A stretch of 64,000 nt of DNA from Scatosoma sp045588185 (GCA_045588185.1 JAZNDR010000028.1:15474-79473); one strand, 5' to 3'; positions 1 through 8,007 are shown, numbered from the stretch's first letter. Program-made: numbers and translations. Notes: a model not told the origin generated them from the sequence alone.

Positions 1-240
1 TTGTCCTCGGATATGTTCTATGACGATGCAAATTCAGGTATGCAATGGGCAAAAATGGGAGTACTCGGCGTAGAAATGGAATCGGCTGCGCTCTATTGTA
101 ACGCGGCGCGCGCGGGTAAAAAGGCACTTTGCATTTGTACCGTTAGCGATTCGTTTATTTATCCCGAAGAAAACACGACGGCGGAGGAACGCCAAACGTC
201 GTTTACGAAAATGATGGAGATCGCCTTGGCGTTGGCGTAA
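1..240 (+). CDS. deoD: Purine-nucleoside phosphorylase, C-terminal part (cut by window edge)
   Basis: Only the last 79 codons are present; the reading frame is open from base 1, so the gene starts upstream of the window. The fragment matches the C-terminal third of hexameric DeoD: the segment GVLGVEMESAALYCNAAR contains the ME-S/A nucleoside-binding signature, followed by ALCICTVSD and a TTAEERQTSF helix. DeoD cleaves purine (deoxy)nucleosides with phosphate, giving free base and (deoxy)ribose-1-phosphate in the cytoplasm. The product is the substrate of DeoB, whose gene begins 9 bases after this stop, so the genes form a salvage operon. The TTG at base 1 is an ordinary internal codon, not a start. 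Confidence 0.93.
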   Translation: MSSDMFYDDANSGMQWAKMGVLGVEMESAALYCNAARAGKKALCICTVSDSFIYPEENTTAEERQTSFTKMMEIALALA

Positions 241-249
241 GGAGAGTAT

Positions 250-1413
250 ATGGCAAAACGCGCGTTTTTGATCGTTTTGGATAGCGTAGGCGTCGGGGCG
301 ATGCCCGATGCGTATAAATGGGGGGACGAGGGAAGCAACACCTTGGGCGTTATTTCCAAACACCCCGCATTTTCCTGTCCCAACCTCACGGAAATGGGAC
401 TTTTCGCCATAGACGGTATAGGGCAAAAATCCCGTTCAACGCATACCTGCTATGCCAGAATGACGGAAGCCTCGCAAGGCAAGGATACCACGATCGGGCA
501 CTGGGAAATCGCAGGCGTGTATTCGGCTAAACCCTTTCCCACCTATCCCGACGGCTTCCCCGAAGAAGTGATTTCCGCATTCGAAAAGGCGACGGGCAGG
601 GGTACGCTTTGCAACCGTCCGTATTCGGGAACGGAAGTAATTAAAGATTTCGGCGAAGAACATTTAAAGACGGGCAAGCTGATTGTATATACTTCCGCGG
701 ACAGCGTATTCCAAATCGCGGCGCACGAGGATAAAGTCCCCGTCGAGGAACTCTATAAATATTGCAAACAGGCTCGTCAAATTTTACAGGGCGAGCACGG
801 CGTGGGGCGGGTAATCGCCCGTCCGTTTAACGGCGAATATCCGTTTAAACGCACGCCCCGCCGTCACGACTATTCGTTGCTTCCGCCCAAAAACACGCTT
901 CCGTCCGTTATGCAAAAGGCGGGATTCGACACGATATCGGTCGGCAAAATTTACGACATTTTCGCGGGGCAAGGCTTTACTGAAAGCTATCCCACCGTCA
1001 GCAACGACGACGGAATGGATAAAACGCTCGCAATCGCAAAACGCGATTTCGAGGGATTATGTTTTGTCAACCTCGTCGATTTCGATATGACCTACGGGCA
1101 CAGAAACGATATTGAGGGCTACGCCCGCGCGATGACGCAATTCGACAAACGCTTGGGCGAGCTGTTGCCGTTGCTCAAAGAGGACGATCTGCTTATCATC
1201 ACGGCGGACCACGGCTGTGATCCCGCCACGCCGTCCACCGACCATTCGCGGGAGTATACTCCGATGCTTGCCTATGGTAAAAAATTAAAAACGGGAGTAA
1301 ATCTCGGCACAAGAGATAGTTTTGCCGATATCGGCGCAAGCGTGCTCGAATGGTTCGGCTTACCCCAAGGCGAGCTGTACGGAAAGAGCTTTTTAAAGGA
1401 GATAGTAAAATGA
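250..1413 (+). CDS. deoB: Phosphopentomutase
   Basis: DeoB (387 aa, the usual family length of about 390) interconverts ribose-1-phosphate or deoxyribose-1-phosphate with the 5-phosphates, feeding nucleoside sugars into central carbon metabolism. The alkaline-phosphatase-superfamily metal sites are visible: LDSVGVGAMPDA at residues 10-21 with the ligand Asp11, and TADHGCDPATPSTDHSREY around residues 318-336. The phospho-acceptor Thr region GKDTTIGHWEI lies near residue 80. The ATG at 250 is preceded by an AAGGAGA ribosome site with normal spacing. The gene sits between deoD and cdd, and its stop overlaps the cdd start in an ATGA, so the two are translationally coupled. Confidence 0.97.
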   Translation: MAKRAFLIVLDSVGVGAMPDAYKWGDEGSNTLGVISKHPAFSCPNLTEMGLFAIDGIGQKSRSTHTCYARMTEASQGKDTTIGHWEIAGVYSAKPFPTYPDGFPEEVISAFEKATGRGTLCNRPYSGTEVIKDFGEEHLKTGKLIVYTSADSVFQIAAHEDKVPVEELYKYCKQARQILQGEHGVGRVIARPFNGEYPFKRTPRRHDYSLLPPKNTLPSVMQKAGFDTISVGKIYDIFAGQGFTESYPTVSNDDGMDKTLAIAKRDFEGLCFVNLVDFDMTYGHRNDIEGYARAMTQFDKRLGELLPLLKEDDLLIITADHGCDPATPSTDHSREYTPMLAYGKKLKTGVNLGTRDSFADIGASVLEWFGLPQGELYGKSFLKEIVK

Positions 1414-1814
1414 CCGACCGCGAATTGATGGAGCTTGCCGTCAAGGCGAGAAAAAACGCATACGCGCCCTATTCGGGGTTTTGCGTAGGTGCGGCGTTGC
1501 TTGCAAAAAGCGGTAAAACGTATACGGGCTGTAATATCGAAAACGCGGCGTATACGCCCACCAACTGCGCCGAACGCACCGCACTGTTTAAGGCTGTCAG
1601 CGAGGGGGAACGGGAATTTACCGCCATTGCAATCGTCGGCGGAAAAGGGGACGAGCCGAAGGAGTTTTGCGCGCCTTGCGGAGTTTGCAGACAAACGCTT
1701 GCGGAATTTTGCGATAACGGCTTTCGGTTGCTTCTCGGTACGCCTGATAATATCCGCGTATATACGCTTGCGGAGATTTTACCTTATTCGTTTGGGAAAA
1801 ACGATTTGAAATAA
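1410..1814 (+). CDS. cdd: Cytidine deaminase
   Basis: The 134-residue protein is the small homotetrameric class of cytidine deaminase that converts (deoxy)cytidine to (deoxy)uridine. The zinc site is intact: Cys53-Ala-Glu55 and Pro89-Cys90-Gly-Val-Cys93, giving three Cys ligands and a catalytic Glu, as in the Bacillus enzyme. The start chosen is the ATG at 1410, which overlaps the deoB stop (ATGA); an upstream in-frame codon inside deoB would only add 20 non-conserved residues. Uridine made here is the substrate for the phosphorylase encoded 12 bases downstream, so the operon handles both purine and pyrimidine nucleosides. Confidence 0.96.
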   Translation: MTDRELMELAVKARKNAYAPYSGFCVGAALLAKSGKTYTGCNIENAAYTPTNCAERTALFKAVSEGEREFTAIAIVGGKGDEPKEFCAPCGVCRQTLAEFCDNGFRLLLGTPDNIRVYTLAEILPYSFGKNDLK

Positions 1815-1826
1815 AGAGGAAAAAGT

Positions 1827-3128
1827 ATGAGAACTTACGATATTATTCGTAAAAAACGGGACGGCGGCGAGCTGACGGAAACGGAGATTAGAGCGTTTGT
1901 CGAGGGGTACGTATCGGGCGAGATACCCGATTACCAAGCCGCCGCGCTTTGTATGGCGATTTATTTCCAAGGTATGTCGGTTGAGGAAACGACCGCACTC
2001 ACTTTCGCTATCCGCGATTCGGGCGAAAGGCTTGACTTTTCCGAAATCCAAGGCTTGCGCGTGGATAAACATTCCACGGGTGGGGTGGGCGATAAAACCA
2101 GTTTAATCGTTGCGCCTATCGTTGCTACGCTCGGTGTAAAAGTCGCCAAAATGAGCGGTAGGGGGCTTGGGCATACGGGCGGTACGATAGATAAATTAGA
2201 AGCGATAGAGGGATTTTGTACCGACCTGCCTATCGAGAAATTCAAAAAAATCGTCAACGAAGTGGGTATCGCTATCGTAGGACAGAACGCCTCGCTTGCG
2301 CCTGCGGATAAACTGTTATACGCACTCCGCGACGTGACGGCGACGGTGGATAGCCTGCCTCTTATCGTATCCAGTATTATGGGTAAAAAGCTGGCGGCGG
2401 ACGACGATTGTATCGTGCTCGACGTCAAAACGGGTAGCGGCTCGTTTATGAAAACGGCGGAAGACAGTAAGAAACTTGCCGAGGTTATGGTAGAGATAGG
2501 CAAACGCGCGGGCAAAAAAATGCGTGCGCTCATTACCGATATGGATAGACCGCTTGGGAATGCAATCGGCAATTCCCTCGAAGTGGTGGAAGCGATTGAA
2601 ACCCTGCAAGGGAAAGGCCCTGCCGACTTAGTCGAGCTGTGCGTGGCGCTCGCTTCGCATATTCTTTGCCTTGCGGAAAAGGGCAGTTATTCCGAATGTG
2701 AAAAAGCGGTGCGTGAAACGCTTGTTAGCGGTAAGGCGTTAAAAACGCTTGCGAATATGGTGGAAGCACAGGGCGGGAATAAAGAGTGGATATACAACCC
2801 CGAAAAATTCCCCAAGGCGAAATATTCCTTTACGGTCAAAGCGAAAGAGAGCGGGTATATCACAGGCGTGGACGCGGAAGGCTACGGCGTGGCGAGCTTG
2901 CTTCTCGGCGCGGGAAGGAATACCAAAGAGGATAAAATAGACATGGCGGCGGGGATATATCTCTGTGCCAAAACGGGCGATTTCGTGAATGCGGGCGACC
3001 CGATCGCCGTGCTGTATTCGGAAAAAGAAACCGCTTTCGTATCGGCGGAAAAAAGACTTTTAGAAGCGACGCGGATTGGCAAGACCGCGCCAAAGGATCA
3101 GCCCTTGATACTCGGTATTGTCGAATAA
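1827..3128 (+). CDS. pdp: Pyrimidine-nucleoside phosphorylase
   Basis: At 433 aa this matches the Firmicutes Pdp/PyNP family, which phosphorolyses uridine and thymidine to base plus (deoxy)ribose-1-phosphate. Family signatures are present: the phosphate-binding DKHSTGGVGDK near residue 82, MSGRGLGHTGGTIDKLE near 110, and KTGSGSFM near 200, followed by a C-terminal PYNP alpha/beta domain. An AGAGG ribosome site precedes the ATG. It is the last gene of the deo/cdd salvage operon; a strong hairpin terminator follows 16 bases after the stop. PyNP and thymidine phosphorylase (deoA) are hard to separate by eye; linkage with cdd favours a broad pyrimidine substrate range. Confidence 0.94.
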   Translation: MRTYDIIRKKRDGGELTETEIRAFVEGYVSGEIPDYQAAALCMAIYFQGMSVEETTALTFAIRDSGERLDFSEIQGLRVDKHSTGGVGDKTSLIVAPIVATLGVKVAKMSGRGLGHTGGTIDKLEAIEGFCTDLPIEKFKKIVNEVGIAIVGQNASLAPADKLLYALRDVTATVDSLPLIVSSIMGKKLAADDDCIVLDVKTGSGSFMKTAEDSKKLAEVMVEIGKRAGKKMRALITDMDRPLGNAIGNSLEVVEAIETLQGKGPADLVELCVALASHILCLAEKGSYSECEKAVRETLVSGKALKTLANMVEAQGGNKEWIYNPEKFPKAKYSFTVKAKESGYITGVDAEGYGVASLLLGAGRNTKEDKIDMAAGIYLCAKTGDFVNAGDPIAVLYSEKETAFVSAEKRLLEATRIGKTAPKDQPLILGIVE

Positions 3129-3144
3129 GAAAAATGAGTAACGC

Positions 3145-3180
3145 AAAGCCCCTTTCCCAAACGATGGGAAAGGGGCTTTT
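3145..3180. terminator. Bidirectional terminator between pdp and tRNA-Asp
   Basis: A perfect 14-bp inverted repeat (3145-3158 with 3166-3179) with a 7-base loop has an A-run on the left and a T-run on the right. It can end both the deo operon on the + strand and the converging tRNA operon on the - strand. The right end touches the encoded CCA of tRNA-Asp. Confidence 0.88.
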
Positions 3181-3256
3181 GGCGACCCAAAACGGGCTCG
3201 AACCGTCGACCTCCAGCGTGACAGGCTGGCGCTCTAACCAACTGAGCTATTGGGCC
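3180..3256 (-). tRNA. tRNA-Asp (anticodon GTC)
   Basis: Read on the minus strand, this folds as a full 77-base tRNA with an encoded CCA. Acceptor stem is GGCCCAA with TTGGGTC, D-stem GCTC/GAGC, anticodon stem CCAGC/GCTGG around the loop CTGTCAC (anticodon GTC), and the T-arm holds TTCGAGC. The discriminator base is G73, an aspartate identity element. It is the second gene of a minus-strand pair, 16 bases downstream of the CAT tRNA. Confidence 0.96.
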
Positions 3257-3272
3257 GAATGTTATTGATTTT

Positions 3273-3349
3273 TGGTGGGCCTTCACGGACTTGAACCGCG
3301 GACCAATCGGTTATGAGCCGACCGCTCTAACCAACTGAGCTAAAGGCCC
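3273..3349 (-). tRNA. tRNA with CAT anticodon (Met elongator or Ile2)
   Basis: The minus strand folds as a 77-base tRNA with encoded CCA: acceptor GGGCCTT/AAGGCCC, D-stem GCTC/GAGC, anticodon stem GTCGG/CCGAT with loop CTCATAA. A C-A mismatch at 1-72 and the GGG/CCC anticodon stem of initiator tRNAs are absent, so it is not tRNA-fMet. CAT is read either as elongator Met or, after lysidine modification by TilS, as Ile for AUA. The acceptor stem looks like the Ile2 tRNA of Bacillus as I recall it, but I cannot settle this by eye. Confidence 0.93.
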
Positions 3350-3391
3350 GTGTGCAGCCAAACGATTTTTCTTGGCGCACAATGCTTGAAT

Positions 3392-3420
3392 ATAATAAAC
3401 GATTTTTTTTGAAAAGTCAA
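3392..3420 (-). promoter_or_regulatory. Promoter of the minus-strand tRNA pair
   Basis: On the minus strand TTGACT (3415-3420) is followed by a 17-base spacer and TATTAT (3392-3397), a near-perfect sigma-A promoter. Transcription would start about 35 bases before the CAT tRNA. Confidence 0.85.
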
Positions 3421-3550
3421 GTGATTTTCTCACAAAAACGCAAAAATTTTTTTTCGACAAAAGAATTTTTTTTTCGACCTATGCTTACAAAATTTCCCCG
3501 TTATAATTTTTTAAAATATACGCAAGGCAAAAACGAAGGAGTGAAATACA

Positions 3551-3859
3551 ATGCAGATAAGCGTCAATCGAAAAAACAATATGCTGTATATCCGTCTTGT
3601 CGGCGAGTTGGACGAGCATTCGGCAACCGAGGCGCGCAGGCGCATAGACGGTATAGCCGAGGAAACGGCAACGGCGGAGCGCGCGGTGTTCGACCTTGGC
3701 GAGGTGTCGTTTATGGACTCGACTGGGATCGGGTTTTTAATAGGCAGATATAAGAAATTCCGTCGCTTAGGGATACCCGTGTACATAACGAACGGGTCGC
3801 CCACGACCGACAAGATACTCACAATGAGCGGCGTGTACACGCTCATTCCCAAAATCTGA
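3551..3859 (+). CDS. spoIIAA: Anti-sigma F factor antagonist SpoIIAA
   Basis: A 102-aa STAS-domain protein, the normal length for SpoIIAA. In its dephosphorylated form it binds SpoIIAB and frees sigma-F in the forespore. The phosphorylation site is clear: Phe-Met-Asp56-Ser57-Thr-Gly-Ile-Gly, with Ser57 corresponding to Ser58 of Bacillus. The RBS is GAAGGAG ahead of ATG 3551. It is the first gene of the spoIIA operon; spoIIAB and sigF follow directly, which distinguishes it from the similar RsbV of stress-response modules. The 200 bases upstream are T-rich; a TATAAT at 3502 is present but no convincing -35 or sigma-H box was found. Confidence 0.95.
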   Translation: MQISVNRKNNMLYIRLVGELDEHSATEARRRIDGIAEETATAERAVFDLGEVSFMDSTGIGFLIGRYKKFRRLGIPVYITNGSPTTDKILTMSGVYTLIPKI

Positions 3860-3881
3860 TAAAGCAAGGAGCAAAACGAAA

Positions 3882-4367
3882 ATGGAAAATTATATGAAAC
3901 TGGAAATAGCGGCGCGGAGCGAAAACGAGGGGTTTGCCCGAAGCGCGGTAGCCGCGTTCGCGCTTACTCTTAACCCTACGCTTACCGAGCTTTCCGATAT
4001 TAAAACGGCGGTCAGCGAAGCGGTTACCAACTGCGTGGTACACGCGTATCGAGGCGGAGCGAAAGACGGAAAAATTTTTATCGAATGTAAAACGCAGACG
4101 GAGAAAAACGGGGAAGATAAGTGCGGTGTGTTACATATCACCGTCGCCGACGAGGGTTGCGGGATAGAGGATATTGACAAGGCAACCACTCCCTTTTTCA
4201 CGACACTGGAAAGCGATGAACGCTCGGGTATGGGTTTTACCATTATGCAAACCTTTATGAGCGAGTTTTCCGTGGAAAGTGAAAAGGGAAAGGGCACGAA
4301 AGTCCAAATGTCCAAAATTATCGGCGGGGCGGAAAACGGGGAGATAAAGGAACGGCTGAATGCTTGA
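3882..4367 (+). CDS. spoIIAB: Anti-sigma F factor / serine kinase SpoIIAB
   Basis: GHKL-fold ATPase (161 aa) that binds and inhibits sigma-F and phosphorylates SpoIIAA. The N-box EAVTNCVVHAY (around residues 46-56), the G1-box DEGCGIED (around 95-102) and the G2-type SGMGFTIM (around 119-126) are all present. Compared with Bacillus SpoIIAB (146 aa) there is a short charged insert (TQTEKNGEDKCG) in the central sheet and a slightly longer tail. It lies 22 bases after spoIIAA, and its end overlaps the sigF start by 8 bases, implying coupled translation of inhibitor and sigma factor. Confidence 0.95.
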   Translation: MENYMKLEIAARSENEGFARSAVAAFALTLNPTLTELSDIKTAVSEAVTNCVVHAYRGGAKDGKIFIECKTQTEKNGEDKCGVLHITVADEGCGIEDIDKATTPFFTTLESDERSGMGFTIMQTFMSEFSVESEKGKGTKVQMSKIIGGAENGEIKERLNA

Positions 4368-5085
4368 AGAAAAGGTTACAATCGAATACGTCCGCCGTGC
4401 GAAAACGGGGGATAACGAAGCGAAAGAAGCGCTGATAGAAAACAACGTTTCGCTCGTAAAATGTATCGTCAAACGGTATCTTGGCAAGGGGGTCGATTAC
4501 GACGATTTGTTCCAAATCGCCTGTATGGGTTTTTTGAAAGCGATTACGGGGTTCGACGAAAGCTTCGGCGTAAAATTTTCCACCTACGCCGTGCCGATGA
4601 TCGCGGGCGAAATAAAACGCTTTATGCGCGACGACGGTTCGGTAAAGGTGTCGCGGGCAATGAAACAAACGGCGAAAGAAATCAATTTGTTCGTGGAAGA
4701 ATACACCACCGCCCACGGCAAACAGCCCGCCGTTTCCGTCATTGCTGAAAAATTCGGACTGGACGAAGCGGAAACGGTGTTCGTAATGGGCTCTTCTAAA
4801 ATGCCCGTATCCCTATATAGCGGTGCGGATTTCAAGGACGGCAAGGAACGCGAACTTATCGAAACGCTCCCTGCTACGGACGATCAAGACGACTGGATAG
4901 ACAAAATGCTGTTGCGCGGTGCGATAGAGGGACTTTCCGAACGGGATAAAAAGATTATCGTGTTGCGATATTTTCGTGATATGACGCAAAGCGAAGTGGC
5001 GGAGCAGGTGGGTGTGAGCCAAGTACAGGTGTCCCGTATCGAAAACCGAATTATCAAGGAATTTCGAGAAAAACTGATAGGCTGA
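4360..5085 (+). CDS. sigF: RNA polymerase sporulation sigma factor sigma-F
   Basis: A 241-aa sigma-70 family factor of the SigF/SigG type. Region 2 includes DLFQIACMGFLKAITGFDESFGVKFSTYAVPMI (residues about 49-82), region 3 starts near RAMKQTAKEI, and region 4 carries the helix-turn-helix RDMTQSEVAEQVGVSQVQVSRIE near residues 207-229. Sigma-F directs the first forespore-specific transcription after asymmetric division. The ATG at 4360 overlaps spoIIAB and no other start gives region 1.2/2 intact. The three-gene order SpoIIAA-SpoIIAB-SigF is the canonical spoIIA locus; a terminator follows immediately. This is the strongest sign that the organism belongs to an endospore-forming lineage. Confidence 0.96.
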   Translation: MLEEKVTIEYVRRAKTGDNEAKEALIENNVSLVKCIVKRYLGKGVDYDDLFQIACMGFLKAITGFDESFGVKFSTYAVPMIAGEIKRFMRDDGSVKVSRAMKQTAKEINLFVEEYTTAHGKQPAVSVIAEKFGLDEAETVFVMGSSKMPVSLYSGADFKDGKERELIETLPATDDQDDWIDKMLLRGAIEGLSERDKKIIVLRYFRDMTQSEVAEQVGVSQVQVSRIENRIIKEFREKLIG

Positions 5086-5086
5086 T

Positions 5087-5134
5087 AAAAAACGGACGGC
5101 GAGCGTGAAAAAAACGCGCAACCGTCCGTTTTTT
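5087..5134 (+). terminator. Terminator of the spoIIA operon
   Basis: A 13-base inverted repeat (5087-5099 with 5122-5134), with a small internal GCGT/ACGC stem, ends in a run of T. It begins one base after the sigF stop. Its T-run abuts the -35 element of the next promoter. Confidence 0.85.
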
Positions 5135-5136
5135 GT

Positions 5137-5164
5137 TTGCAATCGCGGAAAAATTTGCTATAAT
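5137..5164 (+). promoter_or_regulatory. Promoter of the CPBP protease gene, predicted leaderless
   Basis: TTGCAA (5137-5142), 16-base spacer, TATAAT (5159-5164). The usual start point 7 bases past the -10 is base 5171, exactly the A of the gene's first plausible ATG. Confidence 0.7.
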
Positions 5165-5170
5165 AGAAAT

Positions 5171-6109
5171 ATGGAAACGGAGAACAAGAAAAACGAGGGC
5201 TATTTGGTTTCGCTTCTTGGCGAGCCTACGCCCGCAAAAGCTTCGGGGCTCGCCTTTTCAACGGCGACGGTACTCCCCGTTCTTTTGTCGTTCCTTTTCC
5301 TTTTTATTATTTCGGTATGCGGGCTTGCCGTAGGGGATTACGAAACGCGCGACTGGTATTTGTATTCGTCCTATCTCTTGCCCCAGCTCGGGTTTGCTAT
5401 CGTTGCGTGGCTGTATCTCCGCTACCTTAAAACGCCCGTCAAAACGGCGTTAAAAAACCAAAAATGCCATTATAAATATATCCTTATCGCCTGCGTGTTG
5501 CAAATCGGTTTGTTTTGTCTGTCCGAACTCAACGCTTGGTTTTTAGAATGGTTGGGCAATTTTGGGTATACCGATAAGGGGATTACCCTGCCGAGCATGG
5601 ACGGCTTCGGCTTTGTCGGCGTGCTGTTGGTTATCGGTGTATTGCCCGCCGTGTTCGAAGAAATTATGTTCCGAGGCGTGTTGCTCAGTGGCTTGAAAAA
5701 ATCCTTTTCTTTGCCTGTTGCCGTGCTCGTTTGCGGAGCTCTGTTCGCACTGTATCACCAAAACCCTGCGCAAACGGTCTATCAATTTTGTTGCGGTGCG
5801 GCGTTCGCGCTGGTGGCGGTAAAATCGGGCAGTATCTTGCCTACCGTGCTTTCGCACTTCCTCAATAACGCGCTTATCGTCATTTTGTATAAAATCGGCT
5901 TGGAAACGGTTGCGCCCCCCGTGTTCGTGGTATTTATGGTCGTTTCCGCACTCTGCCTGATCGGTTCTCTCGCGTATTTGATCTTCTTTGATAAACAGGA
6001 AAACACCGAACGAACTCAGGAAAAGAAAAATCGCTTTTTCCTTTACGCCGCCGTGGGAATCGCCGTTTGCGCACTCACTTGGCTGGGTGTGTTGCTTATG
6101 GGTATGTAA
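5171..6109 (+). CDS. CPBP family intramembrane metalloprotease
   Basis: A 312-aa polytopic membrane protein of the CPBP (Abi/Rce1-type) family. The three motifs stand in order: EEIMFRG around residue 163 (EExxxR), FALYHQNP around 193 (FxxxH) and SHFLNN around 226. These place Glu and His residues for a zinc-dependent protease inside the membrane. About eight hydrophobic segments are visible. The substrate is unknown. The start METENKKNEG at 5171 is preferred over an in-frame ATG at 5105 because the latter lies inside the spoIIA terminator. No Shine-Dalgarno sequence precedes 5171, and the -10 ends only 6 bases upstream, so a leaderless message is likely. Confidence 0.88.
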   Translation: METENKKNEGYLVSLLGEPTPAKASGLAFSTATVLPVLLSFLFLFIISVCGLAVGDYETRDWYLYSSYLLPQLGFAIVAWLYLRYLKTPVKTALKNQKCHYKYILIACVLQIGLFCLSELNAWFLEWLGNFGYTDKGITLPSMDGFGFVGVLLVIGVLPAVFEEIMFRGVLLSGLKKSFSLPVAVLVCGALFALYHQNPAQTVYQFCCGAAFALVAVKSGSILPTVLSHFLNNALIVILYKIGLETVAPPVFVVFMVVSALCLIGSLAYLIFFDKQENTERTQEKKNRFFLYAAVGIAVCALTWLGVLLMGM

Positions 6110-6112
6110 GTT

Positions 6113-6550
6113 ATGCAAAAGATATATTTCGTGGTCGTGGGAAAAATTAAGGAAAGCTTTTATCGGGACGCGGTGGCGGAATACGCCAAGCGCCTTTCCC
6201 GCTTTGTAAAATTAGAGATAAAGGAGATTGCCGAGGGTGCAAATCCCGAAGCGGAAGCGGGGGATATTCTCCGCGCTTGTAAGGGGTATACGGTTGCGCT
6301 CGCCGTTGAAGGGGAAAAGCTGTCGAGCGAGAAGCTCGCGAAGAAAATCCAGAAGCTGTCGGACGAGGGTAAGGATATTACCTTTATTATCGGCTCGTCC
6401 TGCGGACTTTCGGACGAAGTGAAAAACAAAGCCGATTATAAGCTGTCCTTTTCGGATATGACCTTTCCGCATCAGCTTATGCGGGTGATTTTAGCCGAAC
6501 AGGTCTATCGCGCGTTTATGATAAACGCGGGCTCTACTTATCATAAATAA
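6113..6550 (+). CDS. rlmH: 23S rRNA (pseudouridine1915-N3)-methyltransferase
   Basis: RlmH is a small SPOUT methyltransferase that methylates pseudouridine 1915 in helix 69 of 23S rRNA. Family hallmarks seen: the N-terminal IYFVVVGKIKESFY, the SAM-binding IIGSSCGLSDEV (trefoil knot) and the C-terminal FPHQLMRVILAEQVYRAF followed by the conserved YHK end. At 145 aa it is about ten residues shorter than the usual 155-159. It starts 3 bases after the CPBP stop, so it is probably co-transcribed with it. Confidence 0.94.
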   Translation: MQKIYFVVVGKIKESFYRDAVAEYAKRLSRFVKLEIKEIAEGANPEAEAGDILRACKGYTVALAVEGEKLSSEKLAKKIQKLSDEGKDITFIIGSSCGLSDEVKNKADYKLSFSDMTFPHQLMRVILAEQVYRAFMINAGSTYHK

Positions 6551-6573
6551 CCGTATCCGCATATACTGTATGC

Positions 6574-7395
6574 GTGGATATTTATGAAAAAACAGCTTGC
6601 TTTTACGAAAGTGTAAAAACGGAAAAAAGAGTGATAGGCAAAAGCTTGTTTGGACGGAATATTTACGCGGTCAAAGTAGGCGGCGGCTCGCCCGTGGGGA
6701 TAGCGCAATACGCCCTGCACGGCCGCGAATTCATTACGGCAGAGTTGGCGTTTTTGCATTTTGAAGTGGGCGTGTCTTGCGGAAGCGTGTGGCTCGTGCC
6801 GCTTGCAAACCCCGACGGCGCACTGCTTTCCGAAAAAGGACTTTTCTCCGTTACAAACGAAAAGCAAAGGGAAAACCTGCTTGCGCTCCATAACGGGAAC
6901 ACGGATTTTTCGCTGTGGAAAGCGAATGGGCGGGGAGTGGACCTCAACGTCAATTTCGACGCGCGGTGGGGAACGGGCAAAAAAAACACCGTTTTGGCGG
7001 GCGCGGAGAATTGTATCGGAGCAAAACCCTTTTCCGAACCCGAAACGGTTGCGCTTAAAAATTTCACTGAGGAAATACGTCCCGATTATACGGTGAGTTA
7101 TCACACGAAAGGCGAGGAAATATACTGGTATTTTTATCAGTCAACGCGTACCTGCCATAGGGATAAGGTGTTAGCGGGCGTTATATCCAAGACCACGGGC
7201 TACCCGCTTTGCTATGCGAAAGGAAGCGCGGGCGGATATAAAGACTGGTGTATTGAAAAATTAAAAATTCCCTCGTTCACAATCGAGGCGGGAAACGATT
7301 TACTATCCCACCCCATACGCGACGGACGGGAAATACGGTTAAAAAACGAAAAGGTTTTATACGAGCTTGCAAAAGCGGTAAAGGAAGTATTATGA
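6574..7395 (+). CDS. M14-family zinc carboxypeptidase-like protein
   Basis: A 273-aa protein resembling M14 peptidases of the gamma-D-glutamyl-diaminopimelate/peptidoglycan type. HGREFITAE around residue 49 gives the HxxE zinc pair, PLANPDGA and LNVNFDARWGTG are typical M14 loops, SYHTKGEE around residue 177 supplies the third zinc His region, and FTIEAGND near 237 carries the catalytic Glu. There is no signal peptide or membrane segment, so it probably acts on peptides inside the cell, for example recycled wall peptides. The start used is a GTG at 6574 with no good ribosome site, so the true start is uncertain. Its stop overlaps the tadA start (ATGA). Confidence 0.82.
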   Translation: MDIYEKTACFYESVKTEKRVIGKSLFGRNIYAVKVGGGSPVGIAQYALHGREFITAELAFLHFEVGVSCGSVWLVPLANPDGALLSEKGLFSVTNEKQRENLLALHNGNTDFSLWKANGRGVDLNVNFDARWGTGKKNTVLAGAENCIGAKPFSEPETVALKNFTEEIRPDYTVSYHTKGEEIYWYFYQSTRTCHRDKVLAGVISKTTGYPLCYAKGSAGGYKDWCIEKLKIPSFTIEAGNDLLSHPIRDGREIRLKNEKVLYELAKAVKEVL

Positions 7396-7913
7396 AACGG
7401 CTTACAAGAGAAGAAAAATTTATGCGCGAAGCGCTCCGCAGTGCAAAGAAAGGACTTTCCGAGGGGGAAGTGCCTATTGGCGCGGTGGTCGTGTACGAAG
7501 ACAAAGTAATCTCGCGCGGGTATAACCGCCGTGCGAAATTACAGCTCGCCTCGGCGCACGCGGAAATGATGGCGATAGATAGAGCGTGCAAAAAATTCGG
7601 CTCGTGGCGGCTTCCCGAAGGTTGCGAGCTGTTCGTAACCTTAGAGCCCTGCCCGATGTGTATGGGTGCGTGTCTTAACGCCCGCGTGGATAAAATTTGT
7701 TTCGGCGCGTACGAGCAAAAAGGGCGGTCGTTGACCGCGGCGATTGCGGAAGCAAACCTGCTCAATCATAAAACGGAAGTGGTCGGGGGGGTATCGGAAA
7801 AGGAATGTTCGGCTGTTTTGACGGCGTTCTTTTCCGCTATGCGTCAAAAGCAAAAGGAAGAAAAGGAACGCAAAAAAGCGGCGCAGGAGAATTTTACTGA
7901 AAAAGAAATTTAA
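7392..7913 (+). CDS. tadA: tRNA-specific adenosine deaminase
   Basis: TadA (173 aa) deaminates A34 to inosine in tRNA-Arg(ACG). The zinc and catalytic residues are intact: His56-Ala-Glu58 and Pro86-Cys87-Pro-Met-Cys90, with the typical VPIGAVVV strand before them. The C-terminal tail is rich in Lys and Glu, slightly longer than usual. The ATG overlaps the stop of the M14 gene, so both are coupled. After the stop an independent promoter for prs begins. Confidence 0.95.
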   Translation: MKRLTREEKFMREALRSAKKGLSEGEVPIGAVVVYEDKVISRGYNRRAKLQLASAHAEMMAIDRACKKFGSWRLPEGCELFVTLEPCPMCMGACLNARVDKICFGAYEQKGRSLTAAIAEANLLNHKTEVVGGVSEKECSAVLTAFFSAMRQKQKEEKERKKAAQENFTEKEI

Positions 7914-7931
7914 AAATGACCCGTTATTCGG

Positions 7932-7960
7932 TTGACTTAATTCCCGAAAACGGGTATTAT
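7932..7960 (+). promoter_or_regulatory. prs promoter
   Basis: TTGACT (7932-7937), 17-base spacer, TATTAT (7955-7960). Predicted start near 7967 leaves a leader of about 117 bases before prs. Confidence 0.85.
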
Positions 7961-8007
7961 AATATACGGTAGATATTTTCGCGGGAAATACGCGAAAAGG
8001 GGAAAAG

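Noticed and set aside
3273..3349. CAT tRNA as initiator tRNA-fMet
   Set aside because: It has a G1-C72 pair and lacks the three G-C pairs of the initiator anticodon stem.
3502..3507. TATAAT upstream of spoIIAA as a sigma-A promoter
   Set aside because: No -35 at 16-18 bases and no clear sigma-H elements; cannot be supported from sequence alone.
3551..5085. Stress-response rsbV-rsbW-sigB module
   Set aside because: The sigma factor has SigF/SigG features and the three-gene operon stands alone without rsbX or rsbU, as in spoIIA.
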